In this document: one piece after another, positions 32,943 to 43,960 of the stretch
Layout of the letters: every line of letters begins with the position of its first letter
Numbering within the stretch: position 1 is the first letter of the stretch
Source of the DNA: Parelaphostrongylus tenuis
Taxonomy: Eukaryota; Nematoda; Chromadorea; Rhabditida; Metastrongylidae
Direction of reading: 5' to 3'
Length of the DNA: 64,000 nt
Assembly (NCBI GenBank): GCA_019055375.1
Contig: JAHQIW010004663.1
Coordinates: forward strand, 124,001 to 188,000
Translations under genes and position numbers: made by a program
The notes under the pieces: generated by a model
The model's input: the letters and a program-made list of their open reading frames with translations, nothing else
What the model was told of the DNA's origin: nothing
The model's database searches: none

Positions 32943-33592
32943 AATGTGGTAGTTCTCTAATAGAATCTAGATTTTTATCATCACGAAAGGAGCTTAGGTT
33001 GTCAATAAATGGTTGAATACGAGAGAAGAGTTTTCACTAAGGCTATCTTTGGTGGAAACGTGTCAAAGCAGCTGCTTAACAATGTATTGTTTGCTTAAAG
33101 TAATATTACGCATTGCAATGTGCTGCCACTTCTTGGACGATTCGGAACAAGTTGTTGTTATTAGCGGACTTTAGACGTTGCGACTTCAATAGAGTTGTAG
33201 AAGAGGTTTTGTTAAATTGCATCATAGATGATAGATTCTCATTATTTATATTCTGATATGAACTTTATTCATCGTTGTATCTTTTCCAAGAAGAATTCAG
33301 TTACATGTATCCAAACTCTTGTCCAGGCTTACTTCGGCCACATACGGGACCATCTCCCTGTTTTTCTACAGCACGTTCATAGCAGAAAATGTGCTTTTTG
33401 AAACACATTAATATAATATCGTCGAAAGAGACATGGAGAAATTTTCGAATTTATTTTACCAGTTATCCAGCTTTCCCATGTAGAGTAAGGATTCATAAGA
33501 CAACCGGACGTTCTCTTCAGAAAAATTTATTCATATAAATTCCGCCACTTTTCACAGGGACCAAGTTGACTTAGAGTTAAAATTTCACTATG

Positions 33593-34104
33593 AGGTCGTT
33601 CCATAAATTTTGGCACTAGAGCAATAAACACTAAATTTATTCATAAGTAATTAATATGGCACCTTTTGGTATCGCTCGATTGCAAATTTTCTTGCGAACA
33701 TTTTGGTATACAACTTCCTATAACTACTTCAAAATGATGCTGTCATGGGAAAAATTCGCTTTGAGTTTTCTGTGGAAGGCCCGAGAACCACTAATACTGC
33801 GGACTCTTTTCTCCAGCTTTGAACATCGTGAACCACTTCCTAGCTGTCCTTTGTGCAGCCGTATTACCGCACCAAACTTCATTAATCTTGCGCGTCGCTT
33901 CACTAGCATTTTCCCTACGCTCAATTCTTGCACGAGTAGCAAGCGAGTTTCCTTCCAAGACAGCTGCATTGTAAAGCAGGTATAGGCAGGTCGTATATCA
34001 AAATGTTCGCAAGAAAATACGCAATTGAACGATATCGAAATGATATATCTTTATTAACTTCTGGATAATAAATTTGGTGTTTATCGCACAAGTTCCAAAA
34101 CCTA
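33593..34104. mobile_element. Mariner-derived MITE copy 3
   Basis: Starts GGTCGTTCCATAAATTTTGG and ends with the complement. The interior on the minus strand keeps a fragment of transposase ([13 protein letters not shown], about 33895-33930) that matches the start of the fragment in the copy at 34735-35545, showing it is an internal deletion product. Confidence 0.7.
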
Positions 34105-34734
34105 TGAAGCGGCTCAATGCAGAATACCAGAAAACCGTCTGTGATTTTGGAATAAAACAGTCCGAAAGTAAAGTTTGTTTGTTTTCCCGTCAGCAAACCA
34201 TGGTACGAGGGTCGTTTCACAATGCAAGCTCAATATCAAAATCGGCATTTCTCAAATTATCGAATTTGTACGAAAACATAGAGTAAAAAAACAAATGTTA
34301 TAAAAAAGTTGTAAATATGTTGCTTTCCGCAACGATGTTGTTTTCCTCGCTGGAACAAGAGATTTTTCGACGCATGGGCGTTCTATGCCCAAAAATCTCT
34401 AGAGAACTCACTTCTGTGGTATTCCATCACTTAATGATGATAATGATCACTCAGATTGTGAATTTACAAGATAAACTGCCATCTTTCCATTGCGCGCGTG
34501 CAAATACAAAATTTCCGCCGCTTAGCGACGCGATTAGGCTCTCCTCTAAAGGAAGCTTGGGACTGGGGCGGATTAACTATAATCGCTGGCTGTCAGCAAT
34601 CCTCTGTAACAGGGCAACCATCCGAAGAGCACAAATAGCCATTAAGATCGAGTTGAACTAAAACTGTGGTTGAAATCACAACATTAATATGTTGTGTAGG
34701 AAGTTTGTCCAGTTTTGGATTTTTTTAAAATGGT

Positions 34735-35545
34735 TTTTACAATTAAATTGCGTGATACTGGTACTGTACAGCTGCATTTTTTCCTGCATACAATTTGATC
34801 TATAATTTGCCTCTATTTGCTTTGAGATGGAGCTGTCTAGGAAACAAATTCATGTCCCGGGCTTTTCGAAGAACTTCGGCGTAGATGATGCCCTTGTGGT
34901 TCCAGAAGAAGACCACTGCGCTTCTCTTTACGGAAATCGTTAACTGGAATCGACCAAGGCTTCTCACCGGCGACAGCTACTCGTTGTGCTTGTAGGGGTT
35001 GTTGAAGACCACCCACTTATTGGTGATGATGTCGTTGAGGAAGATGGACTCGCGACCGTATCGACCAAGATGGCGATGAGCAACTTCAGCACGCTCTCTT
35101 TCTGGGTTTCGGTCAAGTCATGTGGCACCCACTTTGACTTCCTCCAGACCCTACCCAATTCGTGCAGAATGTTGGCGATAGTGTTGAAGTAACAATCAAA
35201 CTCTTTGACTAGCATCAGCTATATCATGGAGATATTCTTTTTGACCATCTCGAGGACAGTTTGACGATCAACTTCCTGTGGACTGCCCGAGCGCGACTGA
35301 TCATCTAGACTGTTTCCTTCGGCTTTGAGCTTTGCAAAACATTTCCTAGCCGTCCTTTCTGCAACCATATAATCGCCCCAAGCTACATTAATCTCACGCC
35401 GCTTTACTAGCATTTTCCCCTACGCGCCAATCGTGCATGACCGGAGAGCCAATTTGTTCCGAAGACAGCTCCATCTGCAAGTATAGACAAGCTAGATACC
35501 AAAATGTTCGCATGAAAATGCACAACTGTGCGAACCAAAATCATG
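34735..35545 (-). mobile_element. Parent-type mariner element of the MITE family
   Basis: It has the same terminal sequences as the MITEs (ATGGAGCTGTCTAGGAAAC at left, GACAGCTCCATCTGCAAG at right, with the outer TIR parts partly degraded), but the interior holds transposase coding on the minus strand (see 34850-35413). Confidence 0.65.
34850..35413 (-). pseudogene. Mariner transposase, broken
   Basis: Minus-strand frames encode MLVKRREINVAWGDYMVAER with KCFAKLKAEG (N-terminal HTH region), LGRVWRKSKWVPHDLTETQK (mariner-type WVPHEL box), then after a frameshift DIITNKWVVFNNPYKHNE and LTISVKRSAVVFFWNHKGII of the catalytic domain. The C-terminal part with the last catalytic Asp is missing. Frameshifted, so not functional; the likely source of the nearby MITEs. 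Confidence 0.75.
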
Positions 35546-35599
35546 CAGTCTCAGTACAAGAGTCTTATTAAGAATTCAAACAGCACAAACTTTTCACGC

Positions 35600-36465
35600 T
35601 ACTATTCTATTATGGCGGCACCACTTGAGACCTTCGGTAAAAACATATTTTTGCTTTTGCAAAACGTTTCTGCAGTTTATCGATGGCTCAAATCAAATAA
35701 ATTTCAATGAAATGTTTAATTTCTTAAATAGCTTAGCGCCGTACCAGTCAAATAAGATTTTGTTTCTCATTGGAAGATCTCTCGCTGGATAAGGGCTTTG
35801 TTGTAATGGACTTTTAATCGTGAGGTAGAGAAAATCTTTCCGATTATAATGGTATACTTGGCTTTCGAAAAGGACTTTTTCTAGCTTTGTAGAGACCGGA
35901 AGAATACTGAGTTTCACACTCAGTAAGCACATCCAGTCGGATAGGGTGTGAATACAGCTGTAATACCAAAGGGCAAACACATTTTCTTGATCAGAAAGAC
36001 TTGCTCTATCTAATAGTTAAAATTTTCCTATGAGAAACTTTTATCAGGCAAGAAATTTCCAAACGTTAAACCAAACCCTATTTTGGTTGGTATCGGTGTT
36101 AAAAACAAGCAAAATGAGCAATAAAGTATGCCTTTAAAATTAATTTGATTCATACTATCAGATAATTATATATTTGTCAGATATCAGCAAAGAATACGCT
36201 TTTACCGCACGCCTCAAGTGGCGCCTCCATAACAGAACACTACCACTTTCATCCAGTGAGAAATCTTTGAATGAGAAACAAAATGAGAACAGAATCTTAT
36301 TTTGACTGGTACATCGCCAAAAATGAGCTTTTGACAAATTAAACATGCCATTGAAATTCACTTGATTTGAGCTCTCGATAAACTACAGAAACGTTTTGCA
36401 AAGATAAAAAATACGTTATACCGGAAGCCTCAAGTGGCGCCGCCGTAGTACAACCAATACTTTGT
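35600..36465. repeat. Large inverted repeat, arms about 230 bp
   Basis: 35600-35830 and 36225-36465 are imperfect reverse complements. Paired landmarks: GGCGGCACCACTTGAGACC with CTCAAGTGGCGCCGCC; GCAAAACGTTTCTG with CAGAAACGTTTTGC; AGATTTTGTTTCTCATT with AATGAGAAACAAAATGAG. A second partial copy of the right arm lies at about 36120-36240 (CCTCAAGTGGCGCC). No transposase. Confidence 0.6.
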
Positions 36466-36997
36466 TATCTGATGAGCAGAGGGGAAATTTTTGACGTTCT
36501 GGAGGTTTCTCCTGTTGGAACATGGAAAGGTCAAAACGAAATGCAGTTCACTCAGTGAAATATTTTAATAACTTTAACAGAAACGCGATACATAAATTTC
36601 CGTTTGCGTAGTGAACAGTTTCTTTTAATCACTCACCATCTCAGCAATTTTAACTTTTAATTTGATGCATTCATTTTAAAGGCATGGTACGTCGTGTACT
36701 TTTACTTTATACGGCACAGAATGAAGAAAACGCCTTCGCTATAAAAGAAGATTCCATGGGAGTCTTAGTCATTTGTCGAAAGCTTAGATCTCGGGCTACT
36801 GTATCACGTGATTGTTTCTACAACGACCTTTTTATAGCGCTATAGTATTCAGAATTAAATTATGTTCCACACCACCGCGCTTTCTTTATCAACGCGCTTC
36901 TAATCGCTGGAAGCGGGAAAAGCATATGAACGTGTAGAGGAGGTCATCGAGTATCAAAATCGTACACTTTCTCTGGAGTTTCTTTGAGGCGGAGGAA

Positions 36998-37099
36998 ATG
37001 TTTGCAAGAAAAGGCGCAATTGAATGATACCAAAGTCATACAGTTTTAGTTATATCCGATTAAAAATTCAAGGTTCATTGTTCTAGTGCTATAATTTTG
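36998..37099. mobile_element. MITE fragment (one terminal repeat only)
   Basis: ATGTTTGCAAGAAAAGGCGC and CATTGTTCTAGTGCTATAAT match the right terminal repeat of the MITE family. The rest of the element is absent. It lies 57 bp before the target duplication of the hammerhead element at 37168. Confidence 0.55.
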
Positions 37100-37260
37100 T
37101 GTTCAAACGCCTAAAATATAGTATGGGTATTTGTTCTTCATGTATCCACTCAAACTTAATTAGGAACTATACTTCTGCTATCGACTGCTTTTTTACAGAC
37201 CCGCTCAAAATGATTCAATCTGATAAGGATATGACTTATTTTGAGCCATAGGTCTAGTGC

Positions 37261-37308
37261 TATCTACTGATGAGTCCCAATAGGACGAAATAGGCGCCTA
37301 TATAGCAC
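37261..37308 (+). ncRNA. Hammerhead core with altered stem I (first core)
   Basis: Core, stem II, GAAA, stem III and 3' strand are identical to the motif at 37544-37591. The six bases before CTGATGA (37267) are TATCTA instead of GTGCTA, leaving only about three stem I pairs. GTGCTA occurs four bases further upstream, as the end of the long inverted arm. Activity may be lost or may depend on the extended arm. Confidence 0.7.
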
Positions 37309-37543
37309 TAGACCTATGGCTCAAAATAAGTCATATCCTTATCAGATTAAATCATTTGAGCGGGTCTGTAAAAAAGCAGTCGATAGCAGAAGTATAGTTC
37401 ATTTTAAAAGCCGTAAGCTCGACTGCCGGTCACCACAAAGTCAGGTAAGACCATCATCCGACTTTGGGTGATTAGTTTTTTACTCGGCGCCGATTCCTTT
37501 AGAGGATTATTTAACCTCAAGGGATCGACGGAACCGAGGGAGG

Positions 37544-37591
37544 GTGCTACTGATGAGTCCCAATAGGACGAAATAGGCGCCTATATAGCAC
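37544..37591 (+). ncRNA. Type I hammerhead ribozyme, complete consensus (second core)
   Basis: Stem I 5' strand GTGCTA (37544-37549), core CTGATGA (37550-37556), stem II GTCC-CAATA-GGAC (37557-37569), GAAA (37570-37573), stem III ATAGG-CG-CCTAT (A at 37573 pairs with T at 37584), A at position 17 (37585), stem I 3' strand TAGCAC (37586-37591). The predicted cleavage is after ATA between 37585 and 37586. Every consensus core base is met, including the G-C pair that closes stem II. Confidence 0.88.
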
Positions 37592-38479
37592 TAGACCTAT
37601 GGCTCAAAATAAGTCATATCCTTATCAGATTAATTAGGAACGTTATTCATCGTTGCAACCTTTGCCATTGGACAGCCCACTGAATGTGTAAGTTCTACAT
37701 ATTTTCTTCAATTTATTGCCCTCAAGGCGACTCCGTGTACCCTCCACCCCCCTCTAGTTGCAAGTTCTTAAATTAACTTCAATATGACGTCTGATGGTAA
37801 TTGTGGCCATTCACCAGGAAACCATAGACTGGTCCGCGCAACTGCTCCCCATGGGCAGCTTCCCTCCACTTTCACCGCTTGAATAAATAGGCTTTGCTGT
37901 TTTTCACGAATCATATATATATATTTCATATTTGCTAAGAAGAGTTGAATAACTCTGCGTGTTGGAAGAATTTCGCGCCAAAATATCTATGAAAAAATTG
38001 ATCAACACTCCACATTTTTCATTTGTTCATTATTGTCACTCGGCACTCGGCGTCTTCGAAGGTGCGCTTCCGGATGTGGTCGACTGAAGACTTAGCGAGT
38101 CAGTTTGACCTTTCCAAGCTCCAAATATGGCGAAACTCCCGATACTCCAGAGTATTTTACGGTATTATGCGCACACCGAGAGATTATCGATGAAGAGATA
38201 ATTGGTGAGTAGTCATAGAAGTTTTCGCCGCCCAGAATCCTAACGAACTCTTTTATAGCAACAAAAGGTGTTCTAGAAAAAGTAAGGCTCAGTACAAGAG
38301 ATCAGTCGGCCTCTACTAACTGTGCATGCTCGAGATTTGAATGTTGGCTGTAAAACAGACATATCCGTGGCAGTCTGGCGAATGATAATTAGGAAAGAAG
38401 GTCTTATACGCACAAGATAGGCGTAAGAATCCGTAATAATGGTTAGAATTACGTTTATTTCCAAAGGATGCCGTTTTCC

Positions 38480-38770
38480 TTTAGGAAATTATGAGATGTC
38501 AGAACGCATAAGCGTTCTTTTCACTAAAATCAGTTGACCCGAATCTCCTTCGTAATGTGCCATTTTCTAGCGACGATAAAATGCTGCGGCCATCTATATT
38601 TGACTATAGCACTGCCAAGAAGATCCGCTGTAAGTTCAAACAACGAGCTAACCACATTGAAAGTAATCGAATTCTTCTCCTTGCTGGTAATGTGCACCAA
38701 CGAGGCTTTTCAGAAATCTAGTTCAATGTTGAAATTTACATTTCTCTAGGTATCGCATACACTACTAATG
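38480..38770 (+). repeat. Dispersed degenerate repeat family 5
   Basis: Segments such as GTAAGTTCAAACAACGAGCT, GATCTTCTTGCT-like and TTTTCTAGCGACGATA recur, diverged, at about 36560-36880, 39770-39960 and three times in 57640-58700. No coding motif recognised. Confidence 0.4.
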
Positions 38771-39099
38771 ATCTAGTGAAAGAACAGGAAGCACTACTTG
38801 TTGATTGTCAGAAGTACAAATTCAACGTAACAATGCTAAATTGTTGACCGATGTAAATATATGAACATAGGTATTTGTTGTTGACTTTAATGAAATGATG
38901 ATTGTTGGATGTCCCAGCATTAGTGGAAAATTCAGAAAATTTATTGGAGAATACGCACTCTTTAAGAATTATTCGACTGATGAAGTGAACTCCTTCAAGG
39001 TTTACTCCAATTATTACTAGAAACGTTGCAATCAACTATTTTGAGACCCCGATCTATAACAGACCTATCTAACAAAGTATTTTGAGGCTCTATGGTTTG

Positions 39100-39460
39100 T
39101 TATGGGCACGTATTCAGTGTAGGACAAGTGTTTCGGCCTTACAGCCTTGTCACCTGCACAGTAACCTTTCGTCTAGTCAGTTCACCAGGGATGTAGCCCT
39201 ATATAAAGGAATCAACAACGAACTTTTCACACTCGACGTGCGGTGAAACAATCACCGAGGCGTCCTTTCAGAGTGTCCAGTGTGACTGATTGTCGATTGC
39301 ATGACTCCTCGTTATAGAGAAAGATCCCCGAGGAACTGCCTGAACGGAAAGGCACCGAGCAGCGACGATGCCGTAATGCCGAAGCACTTGTCATGCACTA
39401 CATCAGTGTCCGTAAGAAGCCTCATAAAAGGCTCAAAACACAGTGTCAAATTATATACTA
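39100..39460. mobile_element. Decayed element with two inverted hammerhead remnants
   Basis: A minus-strand remnant at 39117-39159 reads GTGCAGG-TGACAA-GGCTGTAAGGCC-GAAA-CACTTGTC-CTACAC, with stem I largely preserved. A plus-strand remnant at about 39358-39400 reads CGACGATGCCGTAATGCCGA then AGCACTTGTC. Sequence before the second remnant (AACGGAAAGGCACCGAGC) and after it (CTCATAAAAGGCTCAAAAC) is shared with the element at 15761-16010. Cores are mutated, so both are probably inactive. Confidence 0.55.
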
Positions 39461-39999
39461 AAAAAACCTCCAAAAACGTTTCCTCTACTTTCAAATTACT
39501 TTCCTATATCCTCATCAAAATAAATGTGAAAAAGTGGTTGAAAATGTGTTTTCTAAAAACGCAGTTCTTGCAGTGATAAGTGGACATTTTTCAAATAAGT
39601 GGGCATTTCTTTTTGCTAGAGATGCCCACATGGGCCATTAGCAAAGAGACGCGTTCAACCACTGTTCTACGACGTTCGAGAGAAAGAAAATAATTTGAAT
39701 GCTGAAAGTACTTGAATCTACACAGTGAAAAAACCTTGTGAAGACGGATAATAAAGCGACAAGTTTCGATAAGTGCTCATATAACACTTCACTCAACTAT
39801 AATATGATTTTCGTTGCTACAGAGTTTTCTTAGAATTAAAATCTTACTATACAAGTGCCAACAGACCATTATGAGGTTCAAGAAACGAGCTAATTACACA
39901 GAAAGCAGAACATCACCTTCTTTTTGTTGATAGAGTAAATTGGGAGAATTTTTTTGAAAACCGGCATGGTATATTTATCAGCATTTTTCAAGCAAGCAA

Positions 40000-41900
40000 A
40001 TGACCACAAATACGTGTATAAAATATGAAAGAAATGTTTAATAACAATGGGAATTAAATTACTTCTTGCAAGGATGTGTTTTTATCACAATAAAGTAGAG
40101 AATACTTTCACAAATAGCCAGTATCTGAGCAAAAATACCTTCGAAAACGTTTTTTTTTTGTGATAATCTACCTTTGTGCAGCAAAAATCTCTTGCAACAT
40201 ACAGACTTTACTTTACAGTACCATGAATACCAATGCGAAATTCAATCAACTCGCTTGCCATTTTACGTGTGAATCGCAATCTTCTTTTCGCTCCTACAAC
40301 GTTCTTTGACAGTTGTCCTAAGAGGCTAACTTATGCTACGGAATCATCAAAACTCGAGCTATCGAATGACTATTAAAATTCCTGCTAAAAGTGATTCAGA
40401 GACCACAGCCGAGCAAACAAGCAAGCCCAGTGTGAAAGATAATGTTATTTTTGCTGCTGCAACGCAATGAGAATTGTCTAGAAACCTAGTACCTCACTGA
40501 AATCAATGAGAATCAAACTTTTGAAGTATTAGTTAATATTTAGGTATGAACTTTTGCACGGAAGTAAAGGTCTCTACACAATCGCGCGCTAGCACTAGTA
40601 CAAACCATCCCAAACGGTTTAACCTAGTGATTTTTTTGCAGGTGAACAGAGCGTGATTTTGAGGAGAATCCAAGCTTTTACCATGCATCCACAAATGGTG
40701 ACGTGATATGTAAAACATTTGACTCCAGGTGAAAGCTGAAAAAGCGTTTCAGCCATCTTGGAACGCGTGCTGTTACCACACCACCCAGGCCACCTCTTTG
40801 CTACCACACTTTCTTCAATATGTACTAACGAAACTGTCAGCAACTAAAGTATTATGGGTAGAACGAGAGCACGACTCACAGTTTGAGTTGAGAGCTATGC
40901 AAACCACTTAACATTGTCAAGTATAGGATATCACTTTAATAACACTACTAAAAAACAGTGAAATAAAGAGTTACCAAACTACACAAAGGTGCGATGTCGG
41001 CTGAGTGTATGCAAAGTCGGTCATACATCTTGAGCCCCACTAGCTGGAATGAGATTTTTTTTTGGTTTGTCCGCTGATAAATAGTGTTTTGATATGATCC
41101 AAAAGCCGTACGTAATGCCTACAACAAAGCGACGTCCTGGAAGAAAGCTGTAATAAGAAGATGAATTCTTGAGAGATAAATTTTCGTGTTTTGTATAACC
41201 GTAATCTGCACATATTTGCTTCTGTTCAAAATGTTTTAGTGATTTATTAAAAAGAATAAGATGTCAGAGCAGATTTTTGTTTTGTGAGCAAACAAGAGCT
41301 TGCTGTTGTAGTAGCTATTTACTATGATGGAGTTCACCTTCTTCAGAATCTGAAAGGATCAACGTGAGTGCGATCTAATCAACCAAATATATCCATAATA
41401 CAGGTAGAAAATCACGAGACCCATACCCCAAAAGGATTAGAAGTGAAATGACTTTTTTGCAGTGTAACCGCTATCTTTGATTCTTTCACTGAATTTCTCA
41501 TGTGAAGACCAACCGTACAGAGTTCACACGAGCCGATAATGCATTTCGCCAGAATAAAAATCAGTCTAAAATTCTATGCTGTGATACCGATGTATTCCTC
41601 TTCGTGATTATGTGTTCCATCTTCGTGTCTGGATGTAGAGTGGTCTATTTGTTTCGCCAATGTACCCGTCTTTGCACATTTTACAAGCTACTAGGTATAC
41701 TGAACGAGCTTAAGTAGTCAACATCTCTGCCGTTTTAACACAATACGCGACGTTGCGTTGTAGATATCGTGTTGGTGTAACTGGCATTTTATGCACTGTT
41801 GAGATTCGCATTTCGATACTGGAATAATTCCTTAAGTAAATATATTATCTCATATACTGTTCTGATACGCATTATTTGATCTACGTCTAGGTGTTAGCGA
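40000..41900. other. No recognised gene
   Basis: Apart from the SINE-like fragment at 40720-40812, only short unsupported frames. A segment at about 41500-41535 (CATGTGAAGACCAACCGTAC) resembles 22998-23033 in gsa-1 intron 4, so it is probably repeat-derived. Confidence 0.4.
40720..40812 (-). mobile_element. tRNA-like SINE fragment, family 3
   Basis: The minus strand reads GTAGCAAAGAGGTGGCCTGG ... TTCAGCTTTCACCTGGAGTC. It is clearly related to 25905-26000, but the B box is more decayed. Confidence 0.38.
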
Positions 41901-41929
41901 TGTTTTGTTTACTGCCTAATGTATATTTA

Positions 41930-42190
41930 TTCCAGACTTTAGAAAGGATGTCAGTTGGTACAAAACTAATGACAGCTTTAGACCGTGAGTTCAGATTGGT
42001 TCGTAGAGCAGCAGAGACAATTCGTAGAATGAATAGCGCGTTTGGCCCAGAAAATGCTAACGAACACACAGTGCAGCGATGGTTCAAGAAGTTTTGTAAA
42101 GGTGGCGCATTTCAACAATGCATAAACAACAAGTGCTTCTTTATCAACCTTATCAGAGTCAAGAGAAAAACAATGACCGAAGCTTAAACT
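41930..42190 (+). pseudogene. Mariner transposase N-terminal fragment
   Basis: The frame contains REFRLVRRAAETIRRMNSAF followed by GPENANEHTVQRWFKKFCKG, the paired-like HTH domain at the start of mariner transposases. It then runs into unrelated sequence; the catalytic domain is absent. Confidence 0.75.
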
Positions 42191-42539
42191 CTCAAGACTA
42201 CACGATTTCCTGCAGAAAAACCAAACTTTGACCAGCCCACTGTCGTAAATCATTTGAAGTAATGACCTTTCCAGGTCACATCGTCATGCAGCTTCCGACC
42301 CCTTTATTTTAGAGATCATGCATGAAAGCTTTTAGCTTAGATGTTCCACCAGAGCCTCACAGTTTTTTTTGCAGTTTTATCAAGTTGGTTCAAAAATGGC
42401 GTTTACGTAGTGTCGCAACTTGCCGTTAGATATGGGAGTAAATTCGTGTGGTTATATTATGTATCATTTTGAAGCGCATTCCTCGCTCTATATTCTGTTG
42501 CTAATGAAGTCTCACTTGCTTTTTGTCCTGTGTTTATTT

Positions 42540-43190
42540 CATTCTATGAAAAGATATTGGTTGACGCTAAAGTAATGGCGATTTCAGACCGTGAATTCAA
42601 ATTGGGCCGTAAAGCAGCAAAGGCAACTTGCAACATCAACAACGCATTCGGCTCAGGAGCTGCTGAGAAACGTACAATTCAGAGGAGGTCTGAGAAGTTC
42701 TGTAAAGAAAACGAGAGTTTTGAAGGTAGGGAACTAGTATCTGGTCAAGGTGTAACTGACAATGGCCAACAGTGAGCAAGCACCGAAGCTGATTCTCTTA
42801 AGACTACACGAGATGCAGCCAAAACGTAACGTCTATCAATTTACAGTCGTACGCCATTTAGAGAGTATCGGAAAGGTGAAAAAGTTTGGCGCAAAAGTAA
42901 TAAGGTATAGTTTTACCCTGCCAATAGCCACACGTCGCACAGTGAACGTTTCAAAACTTGTATGAATTCGGCTACAAAGTTTTGACTCATTCCTCATATT
43001 GGCTGGACCTCCCGCCTAGCAACTATTTCTTCGAGTATCTCGATAGCTTTCTCCAAAAAAACGTCTCCGAAACCGAAAGAAGTAGAAAAAGGTTTTTCAA
43101 AGATTATCAAATTAGGAGACTCCGATTTTATGATAGAGAAATAAAAAACTTTTTGTCGTCGACAAACATGTCTTAATTGTAATGGTTCCT
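42540..43190 (+). pseudogene. Mariner transposase with internal deletion
   Basis: N-terminal part: REFKLGRKAAKATCNINNAF and TIQRRSEKFCKENESFEG (about 42588-42725). C-terminal part: HSSYWLDLPPSNYFFEYLDS then FLQKNVSETE (about 42985-43075), corresponding to the HPPYSPDLAPSDYHLF region with the last catalytic Asp changed to Asn. Most of the catalytic domain between is missing. The frame is shifted at least twice. Confidence 0.72.
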
Positions 43191-43639
43191 ATTTTGCCTA
43201 ACAAAACTGTGTTCAAACCTACATATAACGATTTGAATATCTACAGCCTGAAATTGCCACTACTTTTGCACCAGCCTTATAGTTATCTTCTTCACTGTTA
43301 AAGCTTGTCTACGGTGTGCTATATGCAATATAATAGATATAATCCTTTCGTACCAAATAAAAAAGTTTTAGAACAGATTTTTCGGGTCTTTTGTTCAAAT
43401 CGCAAGATTTATATGAGACCAACTCACCACGGTGAAGAATTGCCTAGCCAATGATTGAAGAAATATTTTCGTACAATTCAAATGCTCCACCCAGCTGGTA
43501 TTTGCTGGATTGTCTGATAACTTCTTCAAATTTTGAAAGTTCTGTTAAATCAGTTACTTATGAAAAGAAATCATTCAGTCAACAATATATTTACTAACAC
43601 GACAAATGATATGAATCATTTGTTGGGTAAAGATTTGGC

Positions 43640-43960
43640 GCCTACCTTTAAGAAAAACTCGGCCAGATATCAAATAAGTCGATGAGGTCACTTTCGAGCT
43701 GATCGTACTCTTTGAATTTTTTCGCTCAGATACCGCTTCAGGACGCGCTAGAGATCGTATTTCGATGGAGCAATATCAGGGCTATACGGTGGCACGGTGA
43801 TCCAGCTTAGAAATTCCAATATATGGCGAGTCAACTTTGCAATGTGAGGTGGTCGGTCAGTGCATGAAATCTCCGTGGAAAGATCACTTTGCGGTAGCCC
43901 ATCTGATTTAGATGGCAAGCGATGGTGCTGCAGCCTACTCAAGTGGTCTGCTAAAGCTAT
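43640..43960 (-). pseudogene. Mariner transposase C-terminal remnant
   Basis: The minus-strand frame encodes WITVPPYSPDIAPSKYDL, the conserved segment around the last catalytic Asp (here Lys follows Ser, giving SKYD), then a degraded RVLKRYLSEKIQRV tail. Related in nucleotide sequence to 5495-5705. Confidence 0.65.

Larger units (their letters stand above)
37168..37629 (+). mobile_element. Retrozyme/Penelope-terminal-repeat-like element with two hammerhead cores
   Basis: Bounded by TTAATTAGGAAC at 37156-37167 and 37630-37641 (12-bp target duplication). It has an 85-bp direct repeat (37264-37349 and 37547-37632, 283 bp apart), each copy containing a hammerhead core and the sequence behind it. 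At its left, the first about 100 bp (37164-37263) is the reverse complement of the sequence following the first core (37303-37400), giving a long hairpin with the first core at its tip. No protein frame is present. One full monomer (37303-37585) followed by a partial one, plus an inverted 5' arm, is the arrangement described for Penelope-like terminal repeats and retrozymes. Family membership is inferred from structure only. Confidence 0.82.

Noticed and set aside
36475..36500. CTGATGAGCAGAGGGGAAA as a hammerhead
   Set aside because: No stem II can form between CTGATGA and GAAA, and no stem I partner is present.
38975..39000. GACTGATGAAGTG as a hammerhead core
   Set aside because: No GAAA or complementary stems follow.
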